A stretch of DNA of 43,666 bases from Bradyrhizobium sp. AS23.2 (GCF_001908185.1 NZ_LGHM01000089.1:1-43666); one strand, 5' to 3'. Shown: positions 32,922 through 42,352, counted from the first letter of the stretch. The notes: generated by a model from the letters alone, not told the origin. Numbers and translations: made by a program.

Positions 32922-33140
32922 TCAGAAGATCAGGCTCTTGGCGAGCGAAGCCACGCGGCTGAAGCCGTCATAGACGCCCGGCTCGAAGAAGGCGGCGCGA
33001 GCAAGCACAATCGCCGCCACCAGGGACCAGAACAAGCCGGTGCCGGCCCGCAGCAGCATCTTTGACGCACGCGACCGCGGCTGCGTGTCCGTTGCGGACA
33101 CCAACTGCTCGCCGAAGGGCTCAAATCCGGTGCGTTCCAT
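32922..33140 (-). CDS. Hypothetical one-helix membrane protein (72 residues)
   Basis: Not recognised. MERTGFEPFGEQLV start at 33140, a hydrophilic N-terminal half, one hydrophobic helix LFWSLVAAIVLARAAFF (about 36-52) and a short basic C-terminus (SRVASLAKSLIF). The frame continues up to a TTG at 33197, but the ATG gives the more protein-like N-terminus; neither has a good ribosome site. It lies alone between the YeiH-like gene and the Liv operon. Composition and a clean helix support coding, but a spurious frame cannot be excluded. Confidence 0.5.
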   Translation of the reverse strand: MERTGFEPFGEQLVSATDTQPRSRASKMLLRAGTGLFWSLVAAIVLARAAFFEPGVYDGFSRVASLAKSLIF

Positions 33141-33305
33141 AACTGCCGATCCATCAATTTCTGGCAGGAATGTCGTCGTTTCGGCCCCAAACAGCAATGG
33201 AAGCGATTAGCTTTTTTGCCGCGCGGAGGGGAATCTCCTTCCGCCTAATGGTCCCGGGACAATAGTTTTCTTCTGCCGCCCTATTTGGAACCCCGGAGCC
33301 CTTGA

Positions 33306-34019
33306 TTACAGCGCCAGGTAGCGGCGTCGGATGGCGTCGTTGGCCTTGAGTTCATCGATGCCGGCGGCATAGACGATCTGCCCCTTGTCGATGACAGTGG
33401 CGTGGCTCGCAAGACCAAGACAGAAATGCATGTTCTGCTCGGCGATCAGCACGGTCGAACCAAGCTGGCGGAGCTGGCGCAGCAGCTCGCCGATCCGCTG
33501 CACGATGATCGGGGCGAGCCCCTCGCTCGGTTCATCAAGCAGCAGGAGCGCCGGATTGCCCATCAGCGTGCGCGCGATCGCGAGCATCTGTTGCTCGCCG
33601 CCCGAGAGGCGTCCTGCGATGCGACGGCGCAGCGGCTCCAGGAGCGGGAAGACTTCGTAGATGCGCTTGATCGGCCATTCGTCCTGGCCTTCCGGCCCGC
33701 GCTTCTTCCCGATGACGAGATTGTCCTCGACCGTGTGCTCCGGAAAGATCTGGCGATCCTCCGGCACGAAGCCGAGACCGGCGCGCGCGATATGATGCGG
33801 CTTCTGGCCCGAGATCACCGCACCGCGCAGGCTCACTTTGCCCCGTCGCGGCGGCGCCAGCCCCATGATCGCCTTCATGGTCGTCGATTTGCCGGCGCCG
33901 TTACGTCCCAGCAGCGCCATGGTCTCACCCTGCCGCACCGAGAGGCCGACGCCGAACAGGATCTGGCTGGTGCCGTAATAGACATCGAGATCGGCGACTT
34001 CAATGACAACAGCGCTCAT
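33306..34019 (-). CDS. livF: Branched-chain amino acid-type ABC transporter ATPase LivF
   Basis: ATPase of 237 residues, LivF group. Walker A GRNGAGKS, signature LSGGEQQM, Walker B LLLLDEPSEGLAP and the LivF-typical FVPEDRQIFP segment. Start ATG (34017-34019) overlaps the livG stop. Last gene of the binding protein-HMGF operon. The HAAT family carries branched-chain amino acids but also amides, urea and aromatic acids, so the name indicates family, not proven substrate. Confidence 0.95.
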   Translation of the reverse strand: MSAVVIEVADLDVYYGTSQILFGVGLSVRQGETMALLGRNGAGKSTTMKAIMGLAPPRRGKVSLRGAVISGQKPHHIARAGLGFVPEDRQIFPEHTVEDNLVIGKKRGPEGQDEWPIKRIYEVFPLLEPLRRRIAGRLSGGEQQMLAIARTLMGNPALLLLDEPSEGLAPIIVQRIGELLRQLRQLGSTVLIAEQNMHFCLGLASHATVIDKGQIVYAAGIDELKANDAIRRRYLAL

Positions 34020-34771
34020 GCGGCGGCTCCCGCATGTTCGGTACCGAGATAGGCGTCGATCACGGCACTGTTGTTGCGGATCTCGTCGGGAGTGCCCGTT
34101 GCCAGGATGCGGCCGTAGCAGAGCACGACGATCTTCGGGGCGATCTTGAACACGATGTCCATATCGTGCTCGATGAAGACGACGGTGATCTTCTGCGTCT
34201 CCCAGAGCTCGCGCACCTTGTCGATCATGCGCCAGCGCTCTTCCGGGCCCATGCCCGCGGTCGGCTCGTCCAGCAGCAGCACTTTTGGTTCGAGCACCAA
34301 GGCCAGCGCGATGTCGAGCAGCTTCTGGTCGCCATGCGACAGCGTCGCCGCGGTGCGATTGCGCTTTCCCGCGAGCCCCAGCAACTCCATCACGTGCTCG
34401 GCGCGATCGCGCGTCTCGGGCAAGGGAAAGCGCTTATGCAGCACCGCAGATGAGCGCTGGTCGGCACTGACGGCGGCGAGCATGGTCTCCTGCACCGTCA
34501 ACGATTTGAAGATGCTTGCAACCTGGAAAGCGCGGCCGACGCCGTGGCGCACGATCTCCGGCGGCGAACGGCCGGCAAGATCGACGCCGTCGAGCAGCAC
34601 CTGGCCGGAATCCGGCTTGAGCGCGCCGGTGATCAGGTTGAAGAAGGTGCTCTTGCCAGCGCCGTTCGGGCCGATCACCGCGGTAAGCGAGCCGTCGGGG
34701 AAGTCGAGCGTGACGTCGTTGGTCGCCTTCACGCCGCCGAAAGATTTTGCGAGGTTGCGGATCTCGAGCAT
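34016..34771 (-). CDS. livG: Branched-chain amino acid-type ABC transporter ATPase LivG
   Basis: ATPase of 251 residues. Walker A GPNGAGKS, the LivG-specific GVGRAFQVASIFKSLTV segment (Q-loop), signature LSHGDQKLLD (Gly replaced by His, as often in LivG), Walker B VLLLDEPTAGMGPEE, switch IEHDMDIVF. ATG at 34769-34771 has GAGGGG 8 nt upstream and lies 2 bp after livM; the open frame before it is an overlap with livM and not part of the gene. Confidence 0.95.
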   Translation of the reverse strand: MLEIRNLAKSFGGVKATNDVTLDFPDGSLTAVIGPNGAGKSTFFNLITGALKPDSGQVLLDGVDLAGRSPPEIVRHGVGRAFQVASIFKSLTVQETMLAAVSADQRSSAVLHKRFPLPETRDRAEHVMELLGLAGKRNRTAATLSHGDQKLLDIALALVLEPKVLLLDEPTAGMGPEERWRMIDKVRELWETQKITVVFIEHDMDIVFKIAPKIVVLCYGRILATGTPDEIRNNSAVIDAYLGTEHAGAAA

Positions 34772-34773
34772 GG

Positions 34774-35793
34774 CTAACGCCCCTCGACCGCGTCGCGCCG
34801 GTGCGCGAACCATTCGGCAACGAAATCCAGCAGGCCTTTGCGCAGGCCCAGCGCGAAAAACAGGATGACGACACCGAGCACGATGCCGTGATACTCCGTG
34901 AAGCGCGTAACGGTGTCGTTGAGCAGCAACAGCAGCACGGTGCCGACCATCGGCCCCAGGAAAGTCGAGACGCCGCCGAGCATGTTGATGAAGATGCCCT
35001 CGCCCGAGATGGTCCAATAGGCGAATTCCGGATACGCGCCGGAAACGAACAGCGCCATCACCATGCCGCCCATCGAGGCGAACAGCGCCGCCAGCACGAA
35101 CACGGTGAGCTTGGCGCGCCAGACGTCGATGCCGAGGAAGCTCGCGCGCGCGGCATTGTCGCGGATCATGCGCAGCGTGTAGCCGAACGGCGATTGCGCG
35201 ATCTGGCGCATCGCGAGCAGACCGAGGATCAGCAGCGCGCAGCTCGCAACATAGAGATGGACGTGGTTGGCAAGATCGATCCCGAGGAATACCGGGCGCG
35301 GGATGCCGCCGCGCAGGCCCTGGTCACCACCGGTGAAGGAGGCCCAGGACAGGATCATCGAGTGGATGAGCATCTGGAAAGCCAGCGTGACGAAGGCGAA
35401 ATAGATCTCTTTCAGCCGCACGCAGATCGCACCGATAGCGGCAGCGATCACCGCCGTGATCGCCAGCGTCGCGACGAAGGCGACCGGGATCGGCACGCCG
35501 AGCCGCTGCATGATCAGGCCGAAACTATAGGCACCAAGGCCGAAGAACATGCCATGGCCGAACGAGGTCAGGCCGGTATAGCCCACCAGCAGGTTGAGCG
35601 AGGTCGCGAACAGGCCGTAGGCCGAGCAGCGGATGACGAAATCGAGCAGCGCCTTGCTGCCTGACAACAGCGGCAGGCACGCCAGAACGGCGAAGGCGAT
35701 CAGAGCGATCAGCACGTCTCGATAGCGCTGAAATGCAGCACTGCCGCTCGCCGGCGCCAACCTCTCGGCACGTCCGGCCTCAAGCTCGGTCAT
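34774..35793 (-). CDS. livM: Branched-chain amino acid-type ABC transporter permease LivM
   Basis: Inner-membrane permease of 339 residues with about ten helices. Typical LivM segments: SLNLLVGYTGLTSFGHG, GLRGGIPRP, and the cytoplasmic loop FGYTLRMIRDNAARASFLGID that contacts the ATPases. A hydrophilic N-terminus of about 25 residues precedes the first helix. Start ATG (35791-35793) overlaps the livH stop (ATGA). Confidence 0.95.
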   Translation of the reverse strand: MTELEAGRAERLAPASGSAAFQRYRDVLIALIAFAVLACLPLLSGSKALLDFVIRCSAYGLFATSLNLLVGYTGLTSFGHGMFFGLGAYSFGLIMQRLGVPIPVAFVATLAITAVIAAAIGAICVRLKEIYFAFVTLAFQMLIHSMILSWASFTGGDQGLRGGIPRPVFLGIDLANHVHLYVASCALLILGLLAMRQIAQSPFGYTLRMIRDNAARASFLGIDVWRAKLTVFVLAALFASMGGMVMALFVSGAYPEFAYWTISGEGIFINMLGGVSTFLGPMVGTVLLLLLNDTVTRFTEYHGIVLGVVILFFALGLRKGLLDFVAEWFAHRRDAVEGR

Positions 35794-36692
35794 GCCGCCT
35801 CCTTGCCGAACAGGCCAGTGGGCTTGGAAACCAGCACGATCACCATGAACAGATACATCAGGCCTTCGGTAAACAAGGGAAAGCCGAGCGACCCGAAGGA
35901 CCGGATCAGCCCAAGCAGCAGCGCGCCGATCAGCGCACCGAGGATCGAGCCCATGCCGCCGATCACGGTGACGATGAAGGATTCGATCAGCACTGAAAAT
36001 CCCATGCCGGGGGTCAGCGAGCGCACGGGCGCCGCAAGTGCGCCGGCAAGTCCCGCCAGCATGCCACCAAGCGCGAACACGCCGCCATAGATCAGTCCGG
36101 TGTTGATGCCGAGCGCGGAGACCATGCCGGGATTATGCGCGGCGGCGCGGACCACCTTGCCGATGCGGCTGCGCGAGAGTCCGATGCCGAGCACGATCGC
36201 CACGACAAGCGCGACGCCGATCAGCAGCAGATAATATGGCGGCACCACGCCGCCGGCGATGAACAGCGGCATCACCTGGAAGGCGGACGGCATGCCCATC
36301 GACTTGAATTCGGGTCCCCAGATGATGCGCACGACGTCGTCGAAGATCAGCACGAACGCGTAGCAGACGAGGAGTTGCATCAGCACGTCGGCGCCATAGA
36401 CGCGGCTCATGAAGACGCGCTCGAAAATCAGGCCGAGGATGGCGGTGCCGGCCGCGCCCGCCAGCATCGCGAGCGCAAAGCTTTCGGTGAGGTGATAGGC
36501 CGTCATCGCGAAATAGGCGCCGAACATGTAGAAGGCGCCGTGGCTGAAATTGACGACCTTGAGCACGCCGAAGATCAGCGTCAGCCCGACCGCGACCAGG
36601 AACAGAAGCATGCCGATGATGAGGCCGCTGGTGGTTTGCGTCACCAGGCAGGCGGAGCTGGAGAGGCAGCCGGCAAGCGCGTCGAGATCCAC
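35790..36692 (-). CDS. livH: Branched-chain amino acid-type ABC transporter permease LivH
   Basis: Inner-membrane permease of about 300 residues. Family segments: FGVLKVVNFSHGAFYMFGAY near the N-terminus, SRIGKVVRAAAHNPGMVSALGIN (cytoplasmic coupling loop) and VIGGMGSILGALIGALLLG. The frame is open up to a GTG at 36761, but that part crosses a strong hairpin. GTG at 36690-36692 (DLDALAGCLSSSACLV follows) fits the family length; its ribosome site is weak, and two cysteines early in the protein are unusual. It lies 90 bp after the binding protein gene. Confidence 0.9.
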   Translation of the reverse strand: MDLDALAGCLSSSACLVTQTTSGLIIGMLLFLVAVGLTLIFGVLKVVNFSHGAFYMFGAYFAMTAYHLTESFALAMLAGAAGTAILGLIFERVFMSRVYGADVLMQLLVCYAFVLIFDDVVRIIWGPEFKSMGMPSAFQVMPLFIAGGVVPPYYLLLIGVALVVAIVLGIGLSRSRIGKVVRAAAHNPGMVSALGINTGLIYGGVFALGGMLAGLAGALAAPVRSLTPGMGFSVLIESFIVTVIGGMGSILGALIGALLLGLIRSFGSLGFPLFTEGLMYLFMVIVLVSKPTGLFGKEAA

Positions 36693-36745
36693 GGAAGCAC
36701 TTTCATTGTCGTGCGCCTGATACGGCGCGGAAAACGAAACGAAGA

Positions 36746-36773
36746 CGGCGGAGACGGTCACCCGTCTCCGCCG
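36746..36773 (-). terminator. Hairpin between the Liv-type binding protein gene and livH
   Basis: Perfect 12-bp stem (CGGCGGAGACGG / CCGTCTCCGCCG) with a TCAC loop, starting 10 bp after the binding protein stop and followed in the transcript by a U-rich stretch (TCTTCGTTTCGTTTTCC). This looks like a partial terminator that lowers permease and ATPase expression relative to the binding protein. Confidence 0.8.
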
Positions 36774-36782
36774 CGTCTCGGA

Positions 36783-38042
36783 TCAGGTGTAGCCCTTGCT
36801 CTTCTTCCACTCGGCTTCGAGCTCGAAGATGGCCTTCCAGTCGCCGGCCTTGACTTCCGGCACATAGGGCTCCTGCGGGATCGTGGTGCCCCAGCCGATG
36901 GCGTAACCGACGAGTGTATGATCGTCGGCACGCATCGTCACGGTGCCGTCGGCGCCGAACGGGCACTTGATGGTGAGGCCCTTCAGCACCTCCGCGATCT
37001 TCTTGCCGTCGGTCGAATTTGCCTTCTTCGCCGCTTCGCTAAGGAACATCACGGCGGTCGCGTTCTGCCACGACCAGTTGGTCGGATACTCGTTGTACTT
37101 GGCCTTGTAGGCATCGCCCCAGGCAGCGTTCTCCGGCGTGGCCGGAAAGGTCTTGATGTAGCGGTTGCCGGAGTGAATGCCCTTCGGCAGGTTCTTCACC
37201 ACCGTGAGCGCGGTGTAGTCGGCCATGTTGACCGCGAACACCTCCATCTGGCTGAACATCGCGTAGATGTTGGCCTGGTCGATATACGAGGTGAGATCGC
37301 CGCCCCACAGGCAGGAATACAGCGCCTGCGGCTTCGCCTGCAGGATCTTCGTCACCACTTCGGTGTAGTCGGGCTGGAACAGCTTTGGCCAGGACTCGCT
37401 GATGACCTCGACGTCGGGGGCAAAGCGCTTCAGGTAGAGCGTGAACTCACCGGTGGTGTCGCGGCCATAGGCGTAGTCCGGCGAGCAGGTCGCCCACTTC
37501 TTCAGGCCCTTGGCTTTCGCGATCGAGGCGGCGTAGCTGCCGCCGACGATGGAGTCGTGAATGCCCTGGCGCACGCAGCGGAACGCGTTCGGAATGTGCT
37601 GCTTCGGATCGGCCGTGAGCGAAGACGCTTCCGAGCAGGTGTGGACGCAGAGCACGCCGAGATCGCGCGCGACCTCGTGAACCGCGAACGATCCGGACGA
37701 TGCCTCGCCGTCGATCAGCCATTCGCAGCCATCGGTGTTGACGAGCTCGCGCGCGACGCGGGCGGCTTCCTGCGGCTGGCCCTTGGAGTCGCGGATCACC
37801 ATCTCAATCTGCCGGCCGGCAAGACCACCGGCGGCGTTGACCTTATCAACCTCGAGCATCACCGCGTTGCGCGATGACGTGCCGAGCTGCGCGACCCGAC
37901 CGGACAAAATCGTCGGCATGCCGATCTTGATGGTCTTGGCTTGCGCACGCGCCACCCACGGCGCGGCAACATTCATCGCACCGGCGCCCATCAGCGCCAG
38001 TGTTGAACGGCGGCTGATGCCCGGCTTGCGGGTTCTCGTCAT
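36783..38042 (-). CDS. Branched-chain amino acid-type ABC transporter substrate-binding protein (LivK family)
   Basis: Periplasmic binding protein of 419 residues, type I fold, Peripla_BP_6 family. The N-terminus is a Tat-type signal (SRRSTLALMGAGAM, with cleavage after WVARAQA), not rare for this family in rhizobia. GMPTILSGRVAQLGTSSRNA is the first ligand-binding segment. A strong ribosome site GGAGGGG lies 4 nt before the ATG. Sequence variants of this family bind aromatic acids or amides as often as amino acids; the divergent catabolic operon makes one of its intermediates a possible ligand. Confidence 0.94.
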   Translation of the reverse strand: MTRTRKPGISRRSTLALMGAGAMNVAAPWVARAQAKTIKIGMPTILSGRVAQLGTSSRNAVMLEVDKVNAAGGLAGRQIEMVIRDSKGQPQEAARVARELVNTDGCEWLIDGEASSGSFAVHEVARDLGVLCVHTCSEASSLTADPKQHIPNAFRCVRQGIHDSIVGGSYAASIAKAKGLKKWATCSPDYAYGRDTTGEFTLYLKRFAPDVEVISESWPKLFQPDYTEVVTKILQAKPQALYSCLWGGDLTSYIDQANIYAMFSQMEVFAVNMADYTALTVVKNLPKGIHSGNRYIKTFPATPENAAWGDAYKAKYNEYPTNWSWQNATAVMFLSEAAKKANSTDGKKIAEVLKGLTIKCPFGADGTVTMRADDHTLVGYAIGWGTTIPQEPYVPEVKAGDWKAIFELEAEWKKSKGYT

Positions 38043-38083
38043 TTTTCCCCTCCCTCTGTCGGGTCGGCGTTTCCTGTCCCTGT

Positions 38084-38103
38084 CGGAGATCGTCTCGTCT
38101 CCG
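38084..38103. promoter_or_regulatory. Dyad in the divergent promoter, candidate TetR operator
   Basis: Inverted repeat CGGAGA-N8-TCTCCG in the 172-bp space between the Liv-type binding protein (minus) and the ligase (plus). Size and position suit a TetR-type operator controlling both directions, but short GC-rich dyads are common in this genome, so support is modest. Confidence 0.4.
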
Positions 38104-38214
38104 TGTTCCCAAGGATTTCAGAGGTAGGGGGGTGACGTCAAGCCGAAGATGAATTACGAGTCAGAATTCATCAAGAAAGGAAACGAGGCCGGCAATCGGT
38201 CCGAAATCCGCGCA

Positions 38215-39709
38215 ATGATCAACCTGACGAGCTTCATCGCCTTTCATGCCCGGCGCACGCCGGAGCGGCCTGCGCTGAAATATCGCGGCGAGGAGATCTC
38301 CTACGCGGTCTTCGACACACGCATCCGGCAAGCGGCCGGCTGGCTCGCCACGCAAGGCATCGGCGCCGGCGATGTCGTGGCCGTTTTGATGAAGAACAGC
38401 GCGGCGTTCCTTGAGCTCGTGTTCGCCGCCAGCCATCTCGGCGCAGTGTTTTTGCCGATCAATTTCCGCCTCTCGCGCGACGAGGTCGGCTACATCGCCG
38501 GCAATGCCGGCGCGCGGCTGTTGATCGTCGATGAAGAGCTCGCCGCGAATGCAGCGGGCGCTAAGATCGTGGTGCTGAACGAAGCCGCGCAGCAAAGCGT
38601 CACCCGCCTCGCAGACGACGCGCAGCCCGCGCCAATGCACATCCGTCACGCGTCCGATCTGATGCGACTGATGTACACCTCGGGAACGACTGACCGCCCC
38701 AAAGGCGTGATGCTCACTTACGATAATTTCTACTGGAAGTCGGCTGACCAGACGATCGCACTAGGCATCAACCCCGACACGCGGCTTCTCGTCGTCGGCC
38801 CGCTCTATCACGTCGGCGCGCTCGACCTGCCCGGAATCGCGGTGCTCTGGCACGGCGGCTTTATCCACCTCGAACGCAACTTCGAGCCCGAGAGCGCGCT
38901 TGCGGCGATCGCCGAGGACAAGTTGAACGCCGCCTGGTTTGCGCCCGTCATGACCACGGCGATGCTCACCTGCCCGACGCGCGACCGCTACGACGTATCC
39001 AGCCTGAAATGGGCGATCGGCGGCGGCGAGAAGACGCCGGAGGTGCGCATCCGCTCCTTCTCCGAATTCTTCCGCAATGCGCGATACATCGACGCCTATG
39101 GCCTTACCGAAACGGTCGGAGGCGACACCTTCATGGAGGCCGGGCGCGAGATCCAGAAGATCGGCTCGACGGGGCGCGCCATCGCGCATGTCGAGATCGA
39201 AATCCGCGATGAAGACGGCAGGACGCTACCGCCAAACGTCAATGGCGAGATCTGCCTGCGCGGGCCGAAGATTACGCGCGGCTATTGGAAGGACCCGGAG
39301 AAGACGGCGGCAGCCTTTTTCGGCGACTGGTTCCGCAGCGGCGACGTCGGCTATCTCGACGACGAAGGCTTCCTGTACCTGACCGACCGCAAGAAGGACA
39401 TGATCATCTCCGGCGGAGAGAACATTGCCTCCTCAGAAGTCGAGCGCGTCATCTACGATCTTCCCGGGGTCCGCGAGGTCGCGGTGATTGGCCTCCGCGA
39501 TGCGCGCTGGGGCGAGCGGCCGGTTGCCATCGTCGTACTGGCCGAAGGCGCGAGCCTCGAACTCCCCGCCCTCACCGAGCACTGCCGCGCGCGACTGGCC
39601 AGCTTCAAGGTGCCGAAAGAGCTCGTCATCCGCGACAGCCTCCCCCCGCAATCCCAGCGGGAAAATTCTCAAGCGCGTGCTGCGCGCCGAGCTGGAGACT
39701 TCTGAATGA
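38215..39709 (+). CDS. AMP-dependent acyl-CoA ligase/synthetase, frameshifted at the 3' end
   Basis: Adenylate-forming enzyme that would activate a carboxylic acid to its CoA thioester. With ATG at 38215 (MINLTSFIAFHARRTPER) the P-loop YTSGTTDRPKG is at 154-164, then YGLTET, the GWFRSGD-type motif as DWFRSGDVGYLD, and the hinge DRKKDMIISGGENI. Six C at 39642-39647 should be five. As written the frame ends at 39705 with QSQRENSQARAARRAGDF; removing one C gives LPRNPSGKILKRVLRAELE and stop at 39707-39709, 497 residues. That restores the catalytic Lys (PSGK) and an ATGA overlap with the TetR gene. Possibly a sequencing error. An upstream ATG at 38149 is less likely. Confidence 0.88.
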
Positions 39710-40353
39710 CGCAAGCGAACGCGAGCGCCAAGGTGACCAAGCTCAACCGCGTCGAGCGCAACGCCTGGACCAAGCAGAAGATATTCGAGGCGGCCACGAA
39801 GATCGTCGGCAAGCACGGTTATGCCGAAGCCTCGGTCGCCCGCATCACCGAAGAAGCCGGGGTCGCGCAAGGCACTTTCTACAATCACTTCGAGAACCGC
39901 CAGGAACTGCTCGAACAGCTCTTGCCGAAGATCGGCATCGACATGGTCGAGTTCATCCGCGCCCGCACCGGCACCGCCGATGCGGCACGGCAGGAGCTCG
40001 AGCGCTTCGCCGCCTTCTTCGACTTCATCCGTGAGGTCCCGGAATTCCTGCGCATCCTCAACGAAGCCGAATTCTTCGCGCCGATCGGCTACCAGAAGCA
40101 TCTGGACAACATCTCGACTGCTTACGTCCGCATCCTGCGCCGTGCACGGCTTGCCGGCGCGACCGAGAATTACAGCGACGAGGAACTCGAGGCGATCGTG
40201 CACATGCTGATGGGCTCGCGCGGCTATCTCAGCCGCCGCTATTCCTATTCGGCCGACGGCGTCACTGCCGTGCCCGACCACGTCATATCTGCCTATCGCA
40301 AGCTGATGACGCGCGGCCTCTTCAATGTCTCCGAAGATCAGGAAACGCAATGA
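39706..40353 (+). CDS. TetR-family transcriptional regulator
   Basis: Regulator of 215 residues. N-terminal TetR helix-turn-helix: KQKIFEAATKIVGKHGYAEA then VARITEEAGVAQGTFYNHFENRQELL (about residues 23-68), followed by an all-helical ligand domain. Translationally coupled on both sides: its ATG overlaps the corrected ligase stop and its TGA overlaps the monooxygenase ATG. Sitting inside the operon it probably represses its own transcript, and possibly the divergent transporter. Ligand unknown; a pathway CoA ester or ketone is plausible. Confidence 0.94.
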   Translation: MTQANASAKVTKLNRVERNAWTKQKIFEAATKIVGKHGYAEASVARITEEAGVAQGTFYNHFENRQELLEQLLPKIGIDMVEFIRARTGTADAARQELERFAAFFDFIREVPEFLRILNEAEFFAPIGYQKHLDNISTAYVRILRRARLAGATENYSDEELEAIVHMLMGSRGYLSRRYSYSADGVTAVPDHVISAYRKLMTRGLFNVSEDQETQ

Positions 40354-42260
40354 ACATCGAATCTCCACGCAAGCCGCTCGACCTTGCCTCGGCAATCGCG
40401 GAAGCCGACATCCGCTGCCTCCTGATGGTGCTGGTCCACATGACAGGCGACGAGCGCTGGCTCGAGCCGCCCTACCTGCCCAAGCGCGACATCCGCCTCA
40501 TTCCCGATCCCGAGGCCGGAGTTCCGAAGGCGATCCAGGACGAAGTTCGCGCCGCGGTGGTCAAGCTCTTCGCCGACGGTACGCCAAAGCCTGTCGTCAC
40601 CGATCCCGGCGAAGAGCTGTTGCTGAAGATGATGCGCGCCTGCCTCGGCGAGAACGTCGCGCCGGAATATGCGCCCCTGATGCGCGAGGAGATGGGCTTT
40701 GCGCCGCGTGAGGCGCGCTGGACGACGCGTCCCTCGGATGGCAAGCTCGCCGCGCAGCACGTGCTGATCGTCGGCGCGGGCGTCTGCGCTATCGCGCTCG
40801 GCGTCGCGCTCGGCCATCTCGGCATCCCCTACACCATCGTCGAGAAGAACGACGAACTCGGCGGCACCTGGTGGATCAACCGATATCCCGGCTGCGGCGT
40901 CGATACGCCGAACCATTCCTATTCGTATTCGTTCGGCTCACGTAACGCATGGACGCGCTACTTCTGCCAGCGCGAGGAACTGCTCGGCTATCTGCTGAAG
41001 GTCGCGGACGAATACGGCATCCGCAAGCATCTGCGCGTCAACACCGAGCTGACATCGTCGCGATGGGATGAAGGCAGGCGGCGTTGGATCTCCACGCTCA
41101 AGACTGAGAACGGCGAGGAAACCATCGAATCCAACGCGCTGGTCTCTGCCATCGGCCAGCTCAACGATCCCTCCCGCGCGCACTTCAAGGGCGAAGAAGA
41201 CTTCAAGGGGACGATCCTGCATTCGGCGCTATGGTCTGGAGGTATCGATCTAGACGGCAAGCATGTCGCCGTGATCGGCACCGGCGCGACAGCGATGCAG
41301 CTCGTGCCGTCGATCGCCGGCCGCGTCGCCTCGGTCACGGTCTATCAGCGCAGCGCGCAGTGGGCGCGGCCCGTGAAAGGCTACTCCGACCCGATCACGG
41401 AGGGGGCGCGCTGGCTGCTTGCACATCTGCCGTTCTATGTGCAGTGGTACCGCTTCAACATGTTCTGGCGCTACGGCGACGGCCTGCTTCCCTTCCTGCG
41501 CAAGGATCCGGCCTGGCCGCATCCGGAGCGCGCCGTCAACAAGGGCAACGACCGGCACCGCCAGGAATTGACCGACTTCATCCTGTCCGAATTGCAGGAC
41601 CGGCCAGACCTGATCGAGAAATGCGTGCCGACCTACCCGCCCTATGGCAAGCGCATCCTGCTCGACAACAACTGGTTCAAGACGCTGACGCGGCCGAATG
41701 TCGAGCTCGTCACCGACAAGATCGACCATTTTAACCGCGAAGGCATCGTCACCGTGGACGGCAAGCACCGCCCCGCCGACGTCATCATCGTCGCGACCGG
41801 CTTCAAGGTGACGGAGATGGCGGCGCGCCTCAACATCACCGGCCGCGACGGCAATGATTTGCGTGAAGCCTGGAGCAACGACAACCCGACCGCATTTCTC
41901 GGCCTCACGGTGCCCGGCTTCCCGAACTTCTTCTGCATGCTCGGACCCAACTCGGGTCCCGCCCATGGCGGCAGCGTCATCTTCCAGTCGGAATGCCAGA
42001 GCCGCTACATCTCTGCCTGTCTCGTCGACATGATCGAGCAAGGCGTCGCCGCCATCGACGTTCGTCAGGACATACTCGATGACTACGTCCAGAAGGTCGA
42101 TGCCGAGCATGAGGCCATGATCTGGACCCATCCCGGCATGAGCACCTACTACCGCAATTCGAGCGGCCGCGTATTTTCGGCGATGCCCTGGCGCTTCGTG
42201 GACTATTGGCGCATGACACACGATCCGGATCTGCGACAATACAAGCTGACGAAGGCGTGA
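40350..42260 (+). CDS. Flavin monooxygenase, Baeyer-Villiger type with N-terminal extension
   Basis: FAD/NADPH enzyme of 636 residues. The type I Baeyer-Villiger fingerprint FxGxxxHxxxW is exact (Phe285, Gly287, His291, Trp295). FAD site GAGVCAIALG at 142-151 (third Gly replaced by Ala), NADPH site GTGATAMQ at 310-317, and the conserved GGTWWINRYPGCGVD. About 135 residues precede the FAD domain, an architecture known from 4-hydroxyacetophenone monooxygenase. It would insert oxygen next to a ketone to give an ester or lactone. The ligase in the operon could activate the acid released later. Substrate not predictable. ATG overlaps the TetR stop. Confidence 0.93.
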   Translation: MNIESPRKPLDLASAIAEADIRCLLMVLVHMTGDERWLEPPYLPKRDIRLIPDPEAGVPKAIQDEVRAAVVKLFADGTPKPVVTDPGEELLLKMMRACLGENVAPEYAPLMREEMGFAPREARWTTRPSDGKLAAQHVLIVGAGVCAIALGVALGHLGIPYTIVEKNDELGGTWWINRYPGCGVDTPNHSYSYSFGSRNAWTRYFCQREELLGYLLKVADEYGIRKHLRVNTELTSSRWDEGRRRWISTLKTENGEETIESNALVSAIGQLNDPSRAHFKGEEDFKGTILHSALWSGGIDLDGKHVAVIGTGATAMQLVPSIAGRVASVTVYQRSAQWARPVKGYSDPITEGARWLLAHLPFYVQWYRFNMFWRYGDGLLPFLRKDPAWPHPERAVNKGNDRHRQELTDFILSELQDRPDLIEKCVPTYPPYGKRILLDNNWFKTLTRPNVELVTDKIDHFNREGIVTVDGKHRPADVIIVATGFKVTEMAARLNITGRDGNDLREAWSNDNPTAFLGLTVPGFPNFFCMLGPNSGPAHGGSVIFQSECQSRYISACLVDMIEQGVAAIDVRQDILDDYVQKVDAEHEAMIWTHPGMSTYYRNSSGRVFSAMPWRFVDYWRMTHDPDLRQYKLTKA

Positions 42261-42352
42261 CTCCCTTATCGACGCGGACTTGACGTAGGGTTAGCGGGCA
42301 CTCTCACCACGCTTGCGGCAGGCAGCGCCGCACATCCGAAAGGAAGCTTGCC

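Noticed and set aside
34772..35017. N-terminal extension of LivG
   Set aside because: It lies wholly within livM in another frame; the ATG at 34771 has a good ribosome site and family-like N-terminus.
36135..37877. Long plus-strand open frame opposite livH and the Liv-type binding protein
   Set aside because: Same codon-bias artefact; composition is His/Arg-rich and the minus strand holds clear transporter genes.
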